A DNA stretch of 64,000 nt from Faecalicatena faecalis (lineage in GTDB: Bacteria > Bacillota > Clostridia > Lachnospirales > Lachnospiraceae), in the NCBI RefSeq assembly GCF_012524165.2, contig NZ_JABACJ020000014.1:1-64000 (forward strand), given 5' to 3'. This document shows, in pieces, positions 6,491-16,001 of the stretch. Numbering within the stretch: position 1 is the first letter of the stretch; every line of letters begins with the position of its first letter. The notes under the pieces were generated by a model. The model was not told where the DNA came from. It made no database searches and saw only the letters and a list, made by a program, of their open reading frames with translations. Position numbers and translations under genes: made by a program.

Positions 6491-8371
6491 ATGTGTGGAT
6501 TTGCAGGATTTGTAGGCGAAGTTGAAGATAGAGAACAGGTTTTGGTTAATATGATGAACACGATCGTTCACCGTGGACCGGACAGTGAGGGAAGATATGT
6601 AGATGAAGATGCAGCACTGGGATTCAGGCGTTTAAGTATCATTGATCTTTCTTCTGTCGGAGACCAGCCGCTATATAATGAAGATAGAAGCATGGTCCTT
6701 GTATTCAATGGAGAGATTTACAATTATCAGGACCTTAGAAAAGAATTAGTTGAGGCAGGACATACATTTGTTTCTAACACAGACTCTGAGACGCTGATTC
6801 ATGGATTTGAGGAGTGGGGAGAAGGACTGGTAGACCGTCTTCGCGGAATGTATGCCTTTGCGATCTGGGACACAAAAAGGAAAAGACTGTTTGCTGCGAG
6901 AGATATCTTTGGAATCAAGCCCTTATATTATGCGCAGATGAACGGAACACTGATGTTTGGTTCAGAGATCAAGTCTTTTATGGAGCATCCGAAATTTGAC
7001 AAGGTGTTCAATGAGGCTGCCCTGGGAAATTACCTCTCCTTCCAGTTTGTTCCGACCAATGAGACCTTTTTTAAGGGTGTATTCTGTCTGCAGCCGGGAC
7101 ACTATTTTACCTATGAAAATGGAGAGATGAATATATCCAGGTATTTCGAACCACATTTTACCGGAGACAGCAAGAAATCATTTGAAGAAGTGGTGGATGA
7201 CGTGGAACGCGTGATGAAGGAGTCCGTGGAAAAGCATAAGATCAGTGATGTGGAAGTCGCATCCTATCTGTCAAGCGGTGTGGATTCCAGTTATTTGACT
7301 TATTTAGGTCAGGTCGATCACACCTTTACGGTCGGATTTGATGAAGGAAAATATAGTGAGATTCAGGATGCAAAGGAATTTGCTGCGAGTATCAATATGC
7401 AGAATGACGCAAAGGTCATCACACCGGAGGAATATTGGGACAAATTGTCAGATATCCAGTATTATATGGATGAGCCAGTTGCAGACCCAGCGGCAATCGC
7501 ACTTTATTTCCTGAGTGAAGAGGCATCTAAGAAGGTGAAGGTCGTTTTATCAGGAGAAGGTTCGGACGAGTTGTTCGGTGGATACAACATCTATTGTGAA
7601 CCCCTGGAGCATACAGGCTTCAACAAGATTCCAATGCCTCTGCGCAGAGTGATGGGCAAATTTGCAGAATACTGCCTGCCGCGCGGCATGAAGGGGCGCG
7701 GCTTCCTGATGCGCCATGGGAAGACGCTGGAGGAGCGTTACTTTGCAAATGCGACCAATATTTTTACAGAACGTGAGGCTGATAAGATTTTGAAAAAGGG
7801 CTGCAAGCCGGGCATACAAAAAGTGACCCGTCCGTTATATGAACGGGTAAAGGGCAAAGATTCTGTCACGAAGATGCAGTATGTCGATCTGCATCTCTGG
7901 CTTGTGCATGATATCCTGATGAAGGGCGACAAGATGGGAATGGCGAACTCACTGGAAGTGCGTGTCCCATTTTTGGATAAAAAGGTACTGGAGCTGGCTG
8001 AGACGCTTCCATTAGATTATAAAGTCCGTGCACCGAAGACAAAGGTTGCCCTGCGCGGTGCAGCAGAAAAGGTAATCAGAAGTAAGACAGCAGAGAAGAA
8101 GAAGCTGGGATTCCCGATACCGATTCGTGTCTGGTTGAAAGAAGAGAAGTATTATCAGATCGTAAAAGAGATGTTTCAGTCAGAAGCAGCAAAGAAGTTT
8201 TTCAATACAGAACTGCTCGTGAAGATGCTGGATGATCATAAGAATGGGAAGAATACGAATGAGAAGACAGATAACAGCAGGAAAATATGGACTGTGTACA
8301 TTTTCCTTGTGTGGTATGATCGGTTCTTTGAGCATGGGAAGCCTGTCCATCCAGCGATGAATGTAAGATAA
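6491..8371 (+). CDS. asnB: Asparagine synthase (glutamine-hydrolysing)
   Basis: 626 residues. The N-terminal Ntn glutaminase domain begins MCGFAGF with catalytic Cys2 and carries HRGPDSEGR and the FNGEIYNYQ loop. The C-terminal synthetase domain has the PP-loop SSGVDSS from residue 261, where ATP forms beta-aspartyl-AMP, and GEGSDELFGGY. It transfers ammonia from glutamine to aspartate to make asparagine. Length is close to the family's usual 610-630. The ribosome binding site AAAGGAG lies 10 bases before the start. A stand-alone transcription unit; the next gene follows after about 110 bases without a clear terminator. Confidence 0.96.
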   Translation: MCGFAGFVGEVEDREQVLVNMMNTIVHRGPDSEGRYVDEDAALGFRRLSIIDLSSVGDQPLYNEDRSMVLVFNGEIYNYQDLRKELVEAGHTFVSNTDSETLIHGFEEWGEGLVDRLRGMYAFAIWDTKRKRLFAARDIFGIKPLYYAQMNGTLMFGSEIKSFMEHPKFDKVFNEAALGNYLSFQFVPTNETFFKGVFCLQPGHYFTYENGEMNISRYFEPHFTGDSKKSFEEVVDDVERVMKESVEKHKISDVEVASYLSSGVDSSYLTYLGQVDHTFTVGFDEGKYSEIQDAKEFAASINMQNDAKVITPEEYWDKLSDIQYYMDEPVADPAAIALYFLSEEASKKVKVVLSGEGSDELFGGYNIYCEPLEHTGFNKIPMPLRRVMGKFAEYCLPRGMKGRGFLMRHGKTLEERYFANATNIFTEREADKILKKGCKPGIQKVTRPLYERVKGKDSVTKMQYVDLHLWLVHDILMKGDKMGMANSLEVRVPFLDKKVLELAETLPLDYKVRAPKTKVALRGAAEKVIRSKTAEKKKLGFPIPIRVWLKEEKYYQIVKEMFQSEAAKKFFNTELLVKMLDDHKNGKNTNEKTDNSRKIWTVYIFLVWYDRFFEHGKPVHPAMNVR

Positions 8372-8484
8372 CATCCAGAGGGACATTTACAAAAGGGACA
8401 GGAAATAGAACAAAAGCCGCTAAGCGGCCTGGATTTAAGAGCAAGCAGATTACGCATGTCTGCTTAATAGACAGGGGAGATACT

Positions 8485-9867
8485 ATGAGAAGCAGAACAG
8501 TGAGGCCGATCCACAGCAAGAGGCAGGAACGGACTGTTTCATCAGATGGAAAGGTGAGGCCGATCAATAGCGCCAGGGGCAATGTCAAAAGCAGTGTCAG
8601 ACCAAGGCGCAGTACACCGGCTGTGAAGAGCAGAAGCAGGAATATGGACCATACACGGCCCATGAGGGGGATTCCGCCTGCTCCGCAGCCAACAACAGGC
8701 AGCAGTCGAAAGAGACGTTCCAAGGCAGGGACGGCATATTTCGACTATGATCTGCTGCTTGTGATTATATTTCTGACATGTTTCGGATTAGTGATGCTGT
8801 ATAGTACAAGTGCATACAGCGCACAGGCCGATTTTCAGAACGATATGTATTATTTTACAAAGCAGGCGATCATCAGTGTTTTGAGCTTTGGAATCATGTT
8901 CATAGTTTCGAAGATTGATTATCATGTTTATGGAGCATTCGCATTTGAATGTTACATATTCGCAATGGTCATGATGGCGTTGGTAAAGACCCCTCTAGGC
9001 ATTGAAATTTATGGGGCAAGACGCTGGATACAGCTTCCGGGAAATATGACGCTCCAGCCGTCAGAGATTACGAAGATCGCTGTGATTTTATTTATCTCAT
9101 ATGAGATATGCAGAATGGGAAAGCAGATCAATACAAGGGAAGGCATGGTGCGGATCATGGCGTTCGGGCTTGTTGCAGCCGGCGGCGTTATGTTCTTGAC
9201 GGAGAACCTCAGTACCGCGATCATTGTATTCGCCATAACCTGTATTCTGTTTTTTGTAGCACATCCCAAGACAAAACCATTCCTGGCAATTGCAGGAGCA
9301 GCTGCGGTAATCGCAGTCGTGGGTGTCTCAATTATGGCAGCGACGATTACAACGAGTGAGAACTTCCGACTTCGAAGAATCATTACCTGGCTGGACCCGG
9401 AGAACCATGCAGATAAGGGCGGTTTTCAGGTTATGCAGGGACTGTACGCAATCGGTTCGGGCGGTTTCTGGGGCAAGGGCCTTGGAAACAGTACCCAGAA
9501 ACTGGGCGTCATCCCGGAGGTACAGAACGACATGATCCTGACGATCGTCTGTGAAGAACTCGGAGTATTTGGAGCAATCGTGATACTGGTCCTGTTCGGG
9601 CTTTTATTATACCGCCTGATGTTCATCGCAAGGAACGCGCCGGATATGTATGGTTCGCTGATTGCGACCGGGATCTTTGCGCATATTGCACTTCAGGTCA
9701 TCCTAAATATCGCCGTAGTAACGAATCTGATTCCGACGACAGGTATCACATTGCCGTTCATCAGTTATGGAGGAACTTCGATTCTATTTTTGATGACGGA
9801 GATGGGAATTGCATTAGGAATATCCAGGAAAATTAAAATAGAAGAAAACTCTTTTCATACGAATTAA
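8485..9867 (+). CDS. FtsW/RodA/SpoVE family peptidoglycan polymerase, with basic N-terminal extension
   Basis: 460 residues. After about 85 Arg/Ser/Lys-rich cytoplasmic residues comes a multi-spanning SEDS domain (about 10 helices) with GLVMLYSTSAYSAQ, PSEITKIAVILF, the conserved loop YAIGSGGFWGKGLGNSTQK, and the end motif TGITLPFISYGGTS. SEDS proteins polymerise glycan strands from lipid II together with a class B PBP. A second SEDS gene sits inside the dcw cluster at 20377-21462, so this copy outside it may be the RodA-type elongation enzyme or a second FtsW; sequence alone does not decide. The basic extension is longer than usual and may bind division proteins or lipid (inference). Start chosen for AGGGGAG 8 bases upstream. 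Confidence 0.9.
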   Translation: MRSRTVRPIHSKRQERTVSSDGKVRPINSARGNVKSSVRPRRSTPAVKSRSRNMDHTRPMRGIPPAPQPTTGSSRKRRSKAGTAYFDYDLLLVIIFLTCFGLVMLYSTSAYSAQADFQNDMYYFTKQAIISVLSFGIMFIVSKIDYHVYGAFAFECYIFAMVMMALVKTPLGIEIYGARRWIQLPGNMTLQPSEITKIAVILFISYEICRMGKQINTREGMVRIMAFGLVAAGGVMFLTENLSTAIIVFAITCILFFVAHPKTKPFLAIAGAAAVIAVVGVSIMAATITTSENFRLRRIITWLDPENHADKGGFQVMQGLYAIGSGGFWGKGLGNSTQKLGVIPEVQNDMILTIVCEELGVFGAIVILVLFGLLLYRLMFIARNAPDMYGSLIATGIFAHIALQVILNIAVVTNLIPTTGITLPFISYGGTSILFLMTEMGIALGISRKIKIEENSFHTN

Positions 9868-9949
9868 AGTGTGTTATATTAGTATGTAGTATTTAAAACT
9901 ACATATAATAGATGCGGAATGCACTAAGTGTAGTGTAGGAGGATATAGT

Positions 9950-10789
9950 ATGAGTTATAAAGTAATTGTGGACAGCTGTGGAGAATTAACGGAGGAGATG
10001 AAGGCAAGCGGACTATTTGAGACTGCATCGCTGAGTATGGAGGTCGACGGTGTACGCATTGTCGATGATGAGACATTTGATCAGGCTGATTTCCTGAAAC
10101 GTGTTGCGGCAAGTGCAGAGTGCCCGAAGTCATCCTGTCCGTCCCCGGAAGAATATATGGAGAGTTATCATTGTGATGCAGAGCATGTATATGCTGTGAC
10201 ATTATCTGCTGAGTTGAGCGGATCTTACAACAGCGCGGAATTAGGACGTAAGCTTTACGAAGAGGAATATGGAAAGAGGGATATTTATGTTTTCAATTCC
10301 TGTTCTGCATCCATCGGTGAGACATTGATCGGACTGAAGATTCAGGAATGTGAAGAAGCAGGTATGAGTTTTCAGGAAGTAGTCGATACTGTGGAAAAAT
10401 ATATTGAATCCCAGCACACTTACTTTGTACTTGAGACTTTAGACACCTTGAAAAAGAACGGAAGATTGACAGGAATCAAAGCACTTGTCGCAAGTGCTTT
10501 GAATATCAAGCCAGTCATGGGCGCTAAGCCGGAAGGGATTATCTGTCAACTAGGACAGGCGCGTGGTATGAAGAAGGCATTAATGAAGATGACGGACCAT
10601 ATCATCGATGATTTGGAGAATTCCGAGGAGAAGATTCTGGCGATTTCTCACTGCAACTGCAAAGAGAGGGCTCTTGAAGTCCAGAAGACACTTCTTTCCA
10701 AAGCCAAATTCAAGGCCAGCTTCATCATAGATACGGCAGGAATCAGTACCATGTATGCCAATGATGGCGGAATAATAGTTGTGGTATAG
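9950..10789 (+). CDS. DegV family fatty-acid-binding protein
   Basis: 279 residues with the DegV layout: an opening VIVDSCGELTEEM strand and helix, the SCPSPEEYMESY segment, LSAELSGSYNSAELG around the ligand-binding Ser, and ETLDTLKKNGRLTG with LNIKPVMG. DegV/FakB proteins hold a fatty acid and, in bacteria with FakA, present it for phosphorylation so that exogenous fatty acids enter phospholipid. No fakA is nearby. Preceded by AGGAGG and followed 55 bases later by a small membrane protein gene, probably in the same transcript. Confidence 0.93.
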   Translation: MSYKVIVDSCGELTEEMKASGLFETASLSMEVDGVRIVDDETFDQADFLKRVAASAECPKSSCPSPEEYMESYHCDAEHVYAVTLSAELSGSYNSAELGRKLYEEEYGKRDIYVFNSCSASIGETLIGLKIQECEEAGMSFQEVVDTVEKYIESQHTYFVLETLDTLKKNGRLTGIKALVASALNIKPVMGAKPEGIICQLGQARGMKKALMKMTDHIIDDLENSEEKILAISHCNCKERALEVQKTLLSKAKFKASFIIDTAGISTMYANDGGIIVVV

Positions 10790-10844
10790 AAAACTTTGTG
10801 ATAAAATGTTCAGTAGAACATCAGAGCACGAAGGAGTTTGAAAA

Positions 10845-11081
10845 ATGAGCCAGGAAAAAGTAGAACGCTATAAACAAGAGAAAGCCAATAGAAAAAAGAT
10901 CATCAAAAAGCAGCGCATCATGAGTGTTGTACGTAAAACGGTCCTCACCTTAGCAGCGCTTGCATTAGTAGGCTGGCTGGGATTTTCCGCATATAAGACA
11001 CATGAGTCAAAACAGGAAAGACCAGTAGCAGAGGTCAATTATGATGCAGTAAATAATTACCTGAACAGTTTATCCCAGTAG
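10845..11081 (+). CDS. Small single-pass membrane protein
   Basis: 78 residues: a strongly basic N-terminus (KVERYKQEKANRKKIIKKQR), one transmembrane helix at about 31-50 (TVLTLAALALVGWLGFSAY), then a short outer segment. The charge pattern predicts the N-terminus inside. AAGGAG precedes the start. It follows the DegV gene and ends at a strong terminator, so the two probably form one operon. I do not recognise the family. Confidence 0.75.
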   Translation: MSQEKVERYKQEKANRKKIIKKQRIMSVVRKTVLTLAALALVGWLGFSAYKTHESKQERPVAEVNYDAVNNYLNSLSQ

Positions 11082-11171
11082 AACCAGGTAAAGTTCACCT
11101 GACAGTGTACAGAAGCCGTATTGGGAGCAGATATGTGAATTTAGATTTGCAATAATAGAAAAGAAAAGAGA

Positions 11172-11219
11172 CAGGGGCAAAGCCGTGATTTCAAATCAAG
11201 ACTTTGCCCCTGCTTTTTT
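11172..11219 (+). terminator. Rho-independent terminator after the DegV operon
   Basis: CAGGGGCAAAG (11172-11182) pairs perfectly with CTTTGCCCCTG (11202-11212), with an inner TGATTT/AAATCA extension, followed by CTTTTTTC. Confidence 0.9.
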
Positions 11220-11324
11220 CAAGCTTTCAAAGAAGAAAACAAGTCCTTTTTGGGTCCGGTTCCCATATCCATATCTAAATCCATAAGAAAAACAAGAGAA
11301 AAAAAGAAAAAATCCTAAATTGTC

Positions 11325-11450
11325 CCCCACTTGCCTCCACAGATTAAAAAAATCCCCCACTCACCCCCACCGCCACCCCTAGGTTATAAAAATTCCCCAC
11401 CCATCTCCACAATATTTCCAAGTTACAAAAACCTCCCCACTCACCCCCGC
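11325..11450 (-). repeat. Array of paired GTGG-type boxes, phased at 10 bp, distal to mraZ
   Basis: On the minus strand GTGGGG occurs at 11330-11325, 11360-11355, 11400-11395 and 11440-11435 (steps of 30, 40 and 40 bases). Each has a partner exactly 10 bases away: GTGGAG, GTGGGG, GTGGAG and GCGGGG. The units are imperfect tandem copies separated by A/T-rich stretches. The mraZ operator at 11836-11882 uses the same AGTGG core at the same 10-base step on the other strand. Inference: a second MraZ-binding array. It could also be just a purine-rich repeat. Confidence 0.5.
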
Positions 11451-11497
11451 CAATTTCCCCCACCGGGGGAAGCGGCGGAACCCGTTGGATGAACCTA

Positions 11498-11745
11498 GCC
11501 GCGGGAAGCGGGGACAGGGGGATTTGGGGGCATCTTGCGCGGTTAGTGGGACTTAGGGGGAAAAGGTGGAAAATCGGGATAAAAAATGTGATACCGAATC
11601 ACATTTTTTCCTTGACCCTGGGTGCAAAATCATCAGATTTTGGGCACAGTGTCAAGGTTGTCCCGATTTTCCACCTTTTCCCCCTTAGTCCCACTTTCCA
11701 ACGCAAACCAGCCCCCAAATCCCCCTGTCCCCGCTTCCTGCGGCG
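11498..11745 (+). other. Cloverleaf-like structured element A (family of five in this window)
   Basis: Outer stem 11498-11531 with 11711-11744; inner stem 11545-11579 with 11661-11695 (34 of 35 bases pair). At the apex are hairpin 1 (11581-11609, 12 perfect pairs, loop ACCGA) and hairpin 2 (11610-11657). Hairpin 2 has base stem CCTTGAC/GTCAAGG, internal loop CCTGG opposite AGT, upper stem ending AAAATC/GATTTT and loop ATCA. The rest of the 830-base gap before mraZ holds a terminator, the box array and the mraZ promoter; I see no gene. Open frames here are produced by the G/C-rich arms. Function unknown: structured RNA, or a mobile element that folds as single strand. Confidence 0.8.
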
Positions 11746-11799
11746 CCCCTTCCCACATCCCTCCCACTTCTCCCGCCAGAAATTTTTTTGAAAAAACAC

Positions 11800-11828
11800 T
11801 TGAAAATGGGGAAAGGGTGGTTTACAAT
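11800..11828 (+). promoter_or_regulatory. Sigma-A promoter of the dcw cluster
   Basis: TTGAAA (11800-11805), 17 bases, TACAAT (11823-11828). The MraZ box array begins 8 bases downstream and would cover the transcription start. Confidence 0.7.
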
Positions 11829-11835
11829 GGAGGCA

Positions 11836-11882
11836 AGTGGTAGGAAGTGGTAGATAGTGGCACAAAGTGGGGTGAAAAGTGG
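11836..11882 (+). promoter_or_regulatory. MraZ operator (five AGTGG boxes)
   Basis: AGTGG occurs at 11836, 11846, 11856, 11866 and 11878, so four boxes are exactly 10 bases apart and the fifth follows after 12. MraZ proteins bind direct repeats with a core of this type upstream of their own gene. Placement just after the -10 implies autorepression of the whole dcw cluster. Confidence 0.8.
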
Positions 11883-11910
11883 AGAACCTCACTAGGAGAA
11901 GGGGTTCCGG

Positions 11911-12348
11911 ATGTTATTAGGGGAGTTTAATCACACAATCGATGAAAAAGGCCGACTTATTATCCCAGCCAAGTTACGAGACGATTTGGGAGATAGTTTC
12001 GTAATCTGTAATGGCTTGGAGGGCTGTCTCTTTGTGTACTCTATGGACGAATGGAACAAATTCGTTGCTGAACTGGAGACCTTACCACGTATGAATAAAG
12101 ATGCCAGAATATTCAAGCGTTATTTCTTCGGAAGTGCTTCAGAAGGCAGCTTTGACAAGCAGGGGAGAGTATTGGTACCACCTTCTCTGAGAAAAGCGGC
12201 GAATCTGGAAAAAGATGTTGTCCTAGTGGGAGTTCAGGACCGCGTTGAAATCTGGGATAAAGCACTTTGGGAAGAGAGAAGCATGGTCAGCGAAGAGGAT
12301 CTGGATGCAATTGCCGAACGTATGGAGGCAATTGGAATCAGAATCTAA
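11911..12348 (+). CDS. mraZ: Transcriptional regulator MraZ
   Basis: 145 residues with two tandem SpoVT/AbrB-type half-domains, each with the D-x-K-G-R signature: [14 protein letters not shown] (about 11-24) and [14 protein letters not shown] (about 81-94). MraZ forms ring oligomers that bind the box array just upstream and repress the dcw operon. It is the first gene of the cluster, and rsmH starts 38 bases after its stop. Length is typical of the family (about 140-150). Confidence 0.97.
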   Translation: MLLGEFNHTIDEKGRLIIPAKLRDDLGDSFVICNGLEGCLFVYSMDEWNKFVAELETLPRMNKDARIFKRYFFGSASEGSFDKQGRVLVPPSLRKAANLEKDVVLVGVQDRVEIWDKALWEERSMVSEEDLDAIAERMEAIGIRI

Positions 12349-12385
12349 AAGTGATGGAAGCTTCAATAAGCAGATGGAGGATTTT

Positions 12386-13321
12386 ATGGCATTCAAGCAC
12401 ACATCAGTTTTACTTGAGGAAACTGTAGACGGTCTGGCAGTCAAGCCAGATGGGATTTACGTTGATGCTACACTCGGAGGAGGCGGACATGCCTACGAAG
12501 TGTGTAAGCGCTTAAACAGCAAGGGGAGTTTTATAGGAATAGACCAGGACGCTGCCGCAATTGAAGCGGCCAGTGCCCGATTACTCGACTTCGGGGAGAG
12601 AGTTACAATAATCAGGAGCAATTATTGTGATATGAAGCCGAGGCTCCATGAGATAGGCATTGACAAGGTCGATGGGATCGTACTTGATCTGGGCGTATCA
12701 TCTTACCAGTTGGATACGGCAGAACGAGGTTTTTCCTATCGCGCAGATGCCCCGTTGGACATGAGGATGGATCAGAGACAGAAGATGACTGCCAGGGACA
12801 TTGTCAATGACTATAGTGAAGCGGACCTTTTTCGTGTGATCCGTGATTACGGGGAAGACCGTTTTGCGAAGAATATCGCAAAGCACATCGTAATGGAACG
12901 CGAAAAAGGCCCGATTGAAACAACAGGCCAGTTGAACGAAGTGATTTCAAGGGCCATCCCGATGAAGATTCAGAAGACATCGGGGCATCCATCCAAGAGG
13001 ACATTCCAGGCAATCCGCATCGAACTGAACCATGAGTTAGATGTTCTGAGGGACACCCTGGATACTATGATCGATTTACTGAATCCCGGAGGAAGACTTT
13101 GCATTATCACATTCCATTCATTGGAGGACCGGATCGTGAAGAGTTCTTTCAGAAAGAATGAAGATCCATGTATCTGTCCGAAGAATTTTCCGGTATGTGT
13201 ATGCGGGAACGTTTCGAAGGGAAAAGTAATCACAAAGAAGCCAATCCTTCCAAGCGCGGAAGAGTTGGAACATAACAGCCGTTCGAAGAGCGCAAAGCTT
13301 AGAATTTTTGAACGTGCATAA
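12386..13321 (+). CDS. rsmH: 16S rRNA (cytosine-1402-N4)-methyltransferase RsmH
   Basis: 311 residues. The SAM-binding motif [13 protein letters not shown] lies at about 25-37; [14 protein letters not shown] and [16 protein letters not shown] are the family's catalytic and substrate loops; [21 protein letters not shown] lies near the C-terminus. RsmH methylates N4 of C1402 in the ribosomal P site. The ATG at 12386 was chosen, rather than in-frame codons from 12245 that overlap mraZ, because GATGGAGG stands just upstream and family proteins begin M-x-F-x-H-x-SVLLxE. Confidence 0.97.
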   Translation: MAFKHTSVLLEETVDGLAVKPDGIYVDATLGGGGHAYEVCKRLNSKGSFIGIDQDAAAIEAASARLLDFGERVTIIRSNYCDMKPRLHEIGIDKVDGIVLDLGVSSYQLDTAERGFSYRADAPLDMRMDQRQKMTARDIVNDYSEADLFRVIRDYGEDRFAKNIAKHIVMEREKGPIETTGQLNEVISRAIPMKIQKTSGHPSKRTFQAIRIELNHELDVLRDTLDTMIDLLNPGGRLCIITFHSLEDRIVKSSFRKNEDPCICPKNFPVCVCGNVSKGKVITKKPILPSAEELEHNSRSKSAKLRIFERA

Positions 13322-13404
13322 GCAAAAAAGGAGTATACAAGATAAATGATCCGTCGGGAAGGGGAGAGCCCGGCGGAACTAAGTTTTAAGAAAGGGGCAG
13401 ACGA

Positions 13405-13944
13405 ATGGCTGCAAGAAGACAAGCTTTTGGAAACAGACAATCATACAATAGAAGCAGCTATAGACAGGCATATGTTTATGGGAATACCGTACCAAAGCCG
13501 GAAGTTCTGCCAAAGAGAAAATCAGCCGCACAGCCGGAGCGTCCAGTCAGGACAAGCCGACAGGTGCGCAGAAACAGAAAACGTGCAATGAATATGAGTC
13601 CTGCATATACGGTGTTTTTAGCCATTGCAGCGGCTTGTGCAGTTTTGATCTGTGTTGCATATCTGAAGCTTCAGTCGGATATGGTGAGCAGGTCAGAAAG
13701 TATTTCTGCATTGCAGGAAGAGCTCGCAGATTTAACAGAACAGAATGATACCGCATATAATGCAGCAGAGGATTCTGTGAATCTGGAAGAGATCCGCGAC
13801 AAGGCGATGAACGAGATGGGAATGGTCTATGCTTCCCAGGGGAACGTGGTGGAGTATGAAAGCCCTACCAGTGACTATGTGAAGCAGTATAATGATATTC
13901 CGTCCGATGGAGTTCTGGCCAAATCAAAGGATGCATCTGAGTAA
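13405..13944 (+). CDS. ftsL: FtsL-like cell division protein
   Basis: 179 residues: a basic cytoplasmic N-terminus (about 1-65), one transmembrane helix (about 68-88, YTVFLAIAAACAVLICVAYL), then a coiled coil (SESISALQEELADLTEQND, about 97-115) with the septal motif region LEEIRDKAMNEMGMVYA, and an acidic tail. FtsL joins FtsQ/DivIB and DivIC in the complex that activates the septal FtsW-PBP pair. Identification rests on topology and its place between rsmH and the PBP gene; sequence conservation in this family is low. AAAGGGGC precedes the start. Confidence 0.88.
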   Translation: MAARRQAFGNRQSYNRSSYRQAYVYGNTVPKPEVLPKRKSAAQPERPVRTSRQVRRNRKRAMNMSPAYTVFLAIAAACAVLICVAYLKLQSDMVSRSESISALQEELADLTEQNDTAYNAAEDSVNLEEIRDKAMNEMGMVYASQGNVVEYESPTSDYVKQYNDIPSDGVLAKSKDASE

Positions 13945-13955
13945 GGACAACGAAT

Positions 13956-15977
13956 ATGGCAAAGCGTAAAAAGAAGAACAGATTTGAATTTTTAACTAAA
14001 AAATTTCCGAAAAGGATGCAAAAAAAGCTGGTAATGCTATTCATGGCAATTATACTGGCTTTTGTTGTTCTTGTAGGAAGAATCACATATATCAATGCCT
14101 CCAAGGGGGAACGCTATACGAAGATCGTGCTTGACCAGCAGGAATATGACAACAGGGTCATTCCTTATAAGCGTGGAGATATTGTGGACCGCAATGGGAC
14201 AAAGATCGCGATCAGTCAGAGAGTCTATAATGTGATTCTGGATGTGGTCGTTCTGACCTCCGACAAGGATTATATCGATCCGACCATCGAGGTATTGTCC
14301 GATGTCTTTGGAATCAAGGAATCGGATGTGAGGGAACGAATCAAGGAGAATCCAAAGAGCAGGTATGAGATTTTGGCAAAAGGGGTATCGTATGAGAAAG
14401 CACAAAAGTTCCAGAAGATAGAAAAGAATACCCAAAAGTATCCGAATGTCAAAGGAATCTGGCTGGAGGATGATTATCAAAGGACATATCCTTATAATGA
14501 ACTGGCCAGTGATGTGATTGGATTTACGGTTTCTGGAAATGAAGGCTCCATTGGAATCGAAAGTGCATATAACAGTATTCTGAACGGAACAGACGGTCGG
14601 GAATATGGATATTTTGACGATGCCTCCAATGCGGAGCGTACTGTGAAGCCCCCAAAAAACGGAAATACGGTAGTCACGACCATCGATGTGACATTGCAGA
14701 GCATCGTAGAGAAATGCATCAAGGAGTTTAATGATGAGCATGCGGGCGAGGCCAGAGAAGGAGAGCCGGGAAGTAAGAATACAGCAGTCATGATCATGAA
14801 CCCGAATACGGGTGAGATTCTTGCAGAGGCTTCTTATCCCAATTTCAATCTGAATAAGCCCAGGGATCTGTCAGCTATTTATCCAAAGGAAAAATTAAAA
14901 GAGATGACAGACGACGAAAAACTGGAAGCTCTGAATGAGCTGTGGAGGAATTTCTGCGTCAGTGACGCATTTGAACCAGGGTCAACGGCAAAGCCGTTTA
15001 CTGTGGCGACAGGTCTGGAGACCGGAGCCTTAAAAGGGAATGAGACTTATGTCTGCGGCGGTTATCTGCATGTTGGTGATTATGATATTTCATGCCATTT
15101 GAAGTCAGGGCATGGACCCGAGAACATCGAACAGGCGGTTGCGAATTCCTGTAATGTGGCGCTGATGCACATGGTAGAGGCCATAGGTGCGAAAGATTTT
15201 AGCCGTTATCAGCATATTTTCGGATTTGGGGAATATACCGGAATTGACCTGCCGGGCGAGGCGTCAACAGCGTCCCTGCTTTATACAGAAGAGCAGTTGA
15301 ATCCGGCTGAGCTTGCGACGAGCTCCTTTGGTCAGGGCTTCAATGTGACGATGACACAGATGACGGCTGCGTTTTCTTCCTTAATTAACGGAGGAAATTA
15401 TTATGAGCCGCATGTGGTGAAGCAGATACAGGATGAGAGCGGCAAAGTGGTTGAGACAAAGGATCCGGTCCTCCTTAAGAAAACAATTTCTGCGGAGACA
15501 TCAACCAAGGTGAAGGAATACATGAAGGCCGTAATGACAAGCGGAACGGGACAGAGTGCCAACGTGGAAGGCTATGATATCGGAGGAAAGACTGGTACAG
15601 CAGAAAAGCTTCCCCGTGGAAATGAAAAGTATGTTCTTTCCTTCATCGGTTATGCTCCACAGGAAAATCCAGAGGTGGTAGTTTATGTTGTGATTGACGA
15701 GGCAAATGTAGAGGACCAGGGAACCAGCTCCTATGTACTCGATCTTTCTAAGAAGATTATGTCTCAGGCATTCCCATATCTGAATATCACAACGATGGAA
15801 GGCTATACGGGAACGACCCAGGGTGCGGTGCCGACTGACCAGCTACAACAGCAGAGCGGCAATGAGGAGAATGGAACAAGCATAGATGATAATTATGATA
15901 AACCGGATGGAGCCTATATTGATGAAAATTATAACCCAGACCTTTCGGATTGGGCATCCGAAGATCCGGTAGAGTAG
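13956..15977 (+). CDS. Class B penicillin-binding protein (FtsI/Pbp2B type)
   Basis: 673 residues: short cytoplasmic tail, one membrane anchor (about 24-45), dimerisation domain with RGDIVDRNGTKIA, and a transpeptidase domain with STAK (active-site Ser343), SCN (398-400) and KTG (545-547). It crosslinks septal peptidoglycan by acylation from D-Ala-D-Ala. An acidic, Asn/Tyr-rich tail follows residue 620; no PASTA domain is seen. The gene starts 12 bases after ftsL and ends at a hairpin that precedes a second PBP gene. By position this is the division PBP. Which of the two is FtsI-like and which SpoVD-like is not settled by sequence alone. Confidence 0.93.
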   Translation: MAKRKKKNRFEFLTKKFPKRMQKKLVMLFMAIILAFVVLVGRITYINASKGERYTKIVLDQQEYDNRVIPYKRGDIVDRNGTKIAISQRVYNVILDVVVLTSDKDYIDPTIEVLSDVFGIKESDVRERIKENPKSRYEILAKGVSYEKAQKFQKIEKNTQKYPNVKGIWLEDDYQRTYPYNELASDVIGFTVSGNEGSIGIESAYNSILNGTDGREYGYFDDASNAERTVKPPKNGNTVVTTIDVTLQSIVEKCIKEFNDEHAGEAREGEPGSKNTAVMIMNPNTGEILAEASYPNFNLNKPRDLSAIYPKEKLKEMTDDEKLEALNELWRNFCVSDAFEPGSTAKPFTVATGLETGALKGNETYVCGGYLHVGDYDISCHLKSGHGPENIEQAVANSCNVALMHMVEAIGAKDFSRYQHIFGFGEYTGIDLPGEASTASLLYTEEQLNPAELATSSFGQGFNVTMTQMTAAFSSLINGGNYYEPHVVKQIQDESGKVVETKDPVLLKKTISAETSTKVKEYMKAVMTSGTGQSANVEGYDIGGKTGTAEKLPRGNEKYVLSFIGYAPQENPEVVVYVVIDEANVEDQGTSSYVLDLSKKIMSQAFPYLNITTMEGYTGTTQGAVPTDQLQQQSGNEENGTSIDDNYDKPDGAYIDENYNPDLSDWASEDPVE

Positions 15978-16001
15978 CGTGGATCTGTAAAAATGGAATA
16001 A

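Noticed and set aside
11321..11460. CRISPR array
   Set aside because: The repeats are short, G/C-skewed and imperfect, with no unique spacers of regular length and no cas gene.
11498..11745. Rho-independent terminator as full explanation of element A
   Set aside because: A separate strong terminator already stands at 11172-11219, and the element's two apical hairpins and fixed loops go far beyond a terminator.
11489..11892. Open frames of about 70-100 codons on both strands over element A
   Set aside because: They run through the arms of a large inverted repeat, have mirror-image products on the two strands, low-complexity Pro/Arg/Lys composition and no ribosome binding site.
13346..13591. 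81-codon frame before ftsL
   Set aside because: It overlaps ftsL in another frame and lacks family features; ftsL at 13405 has the membrane helix and coiled coil.
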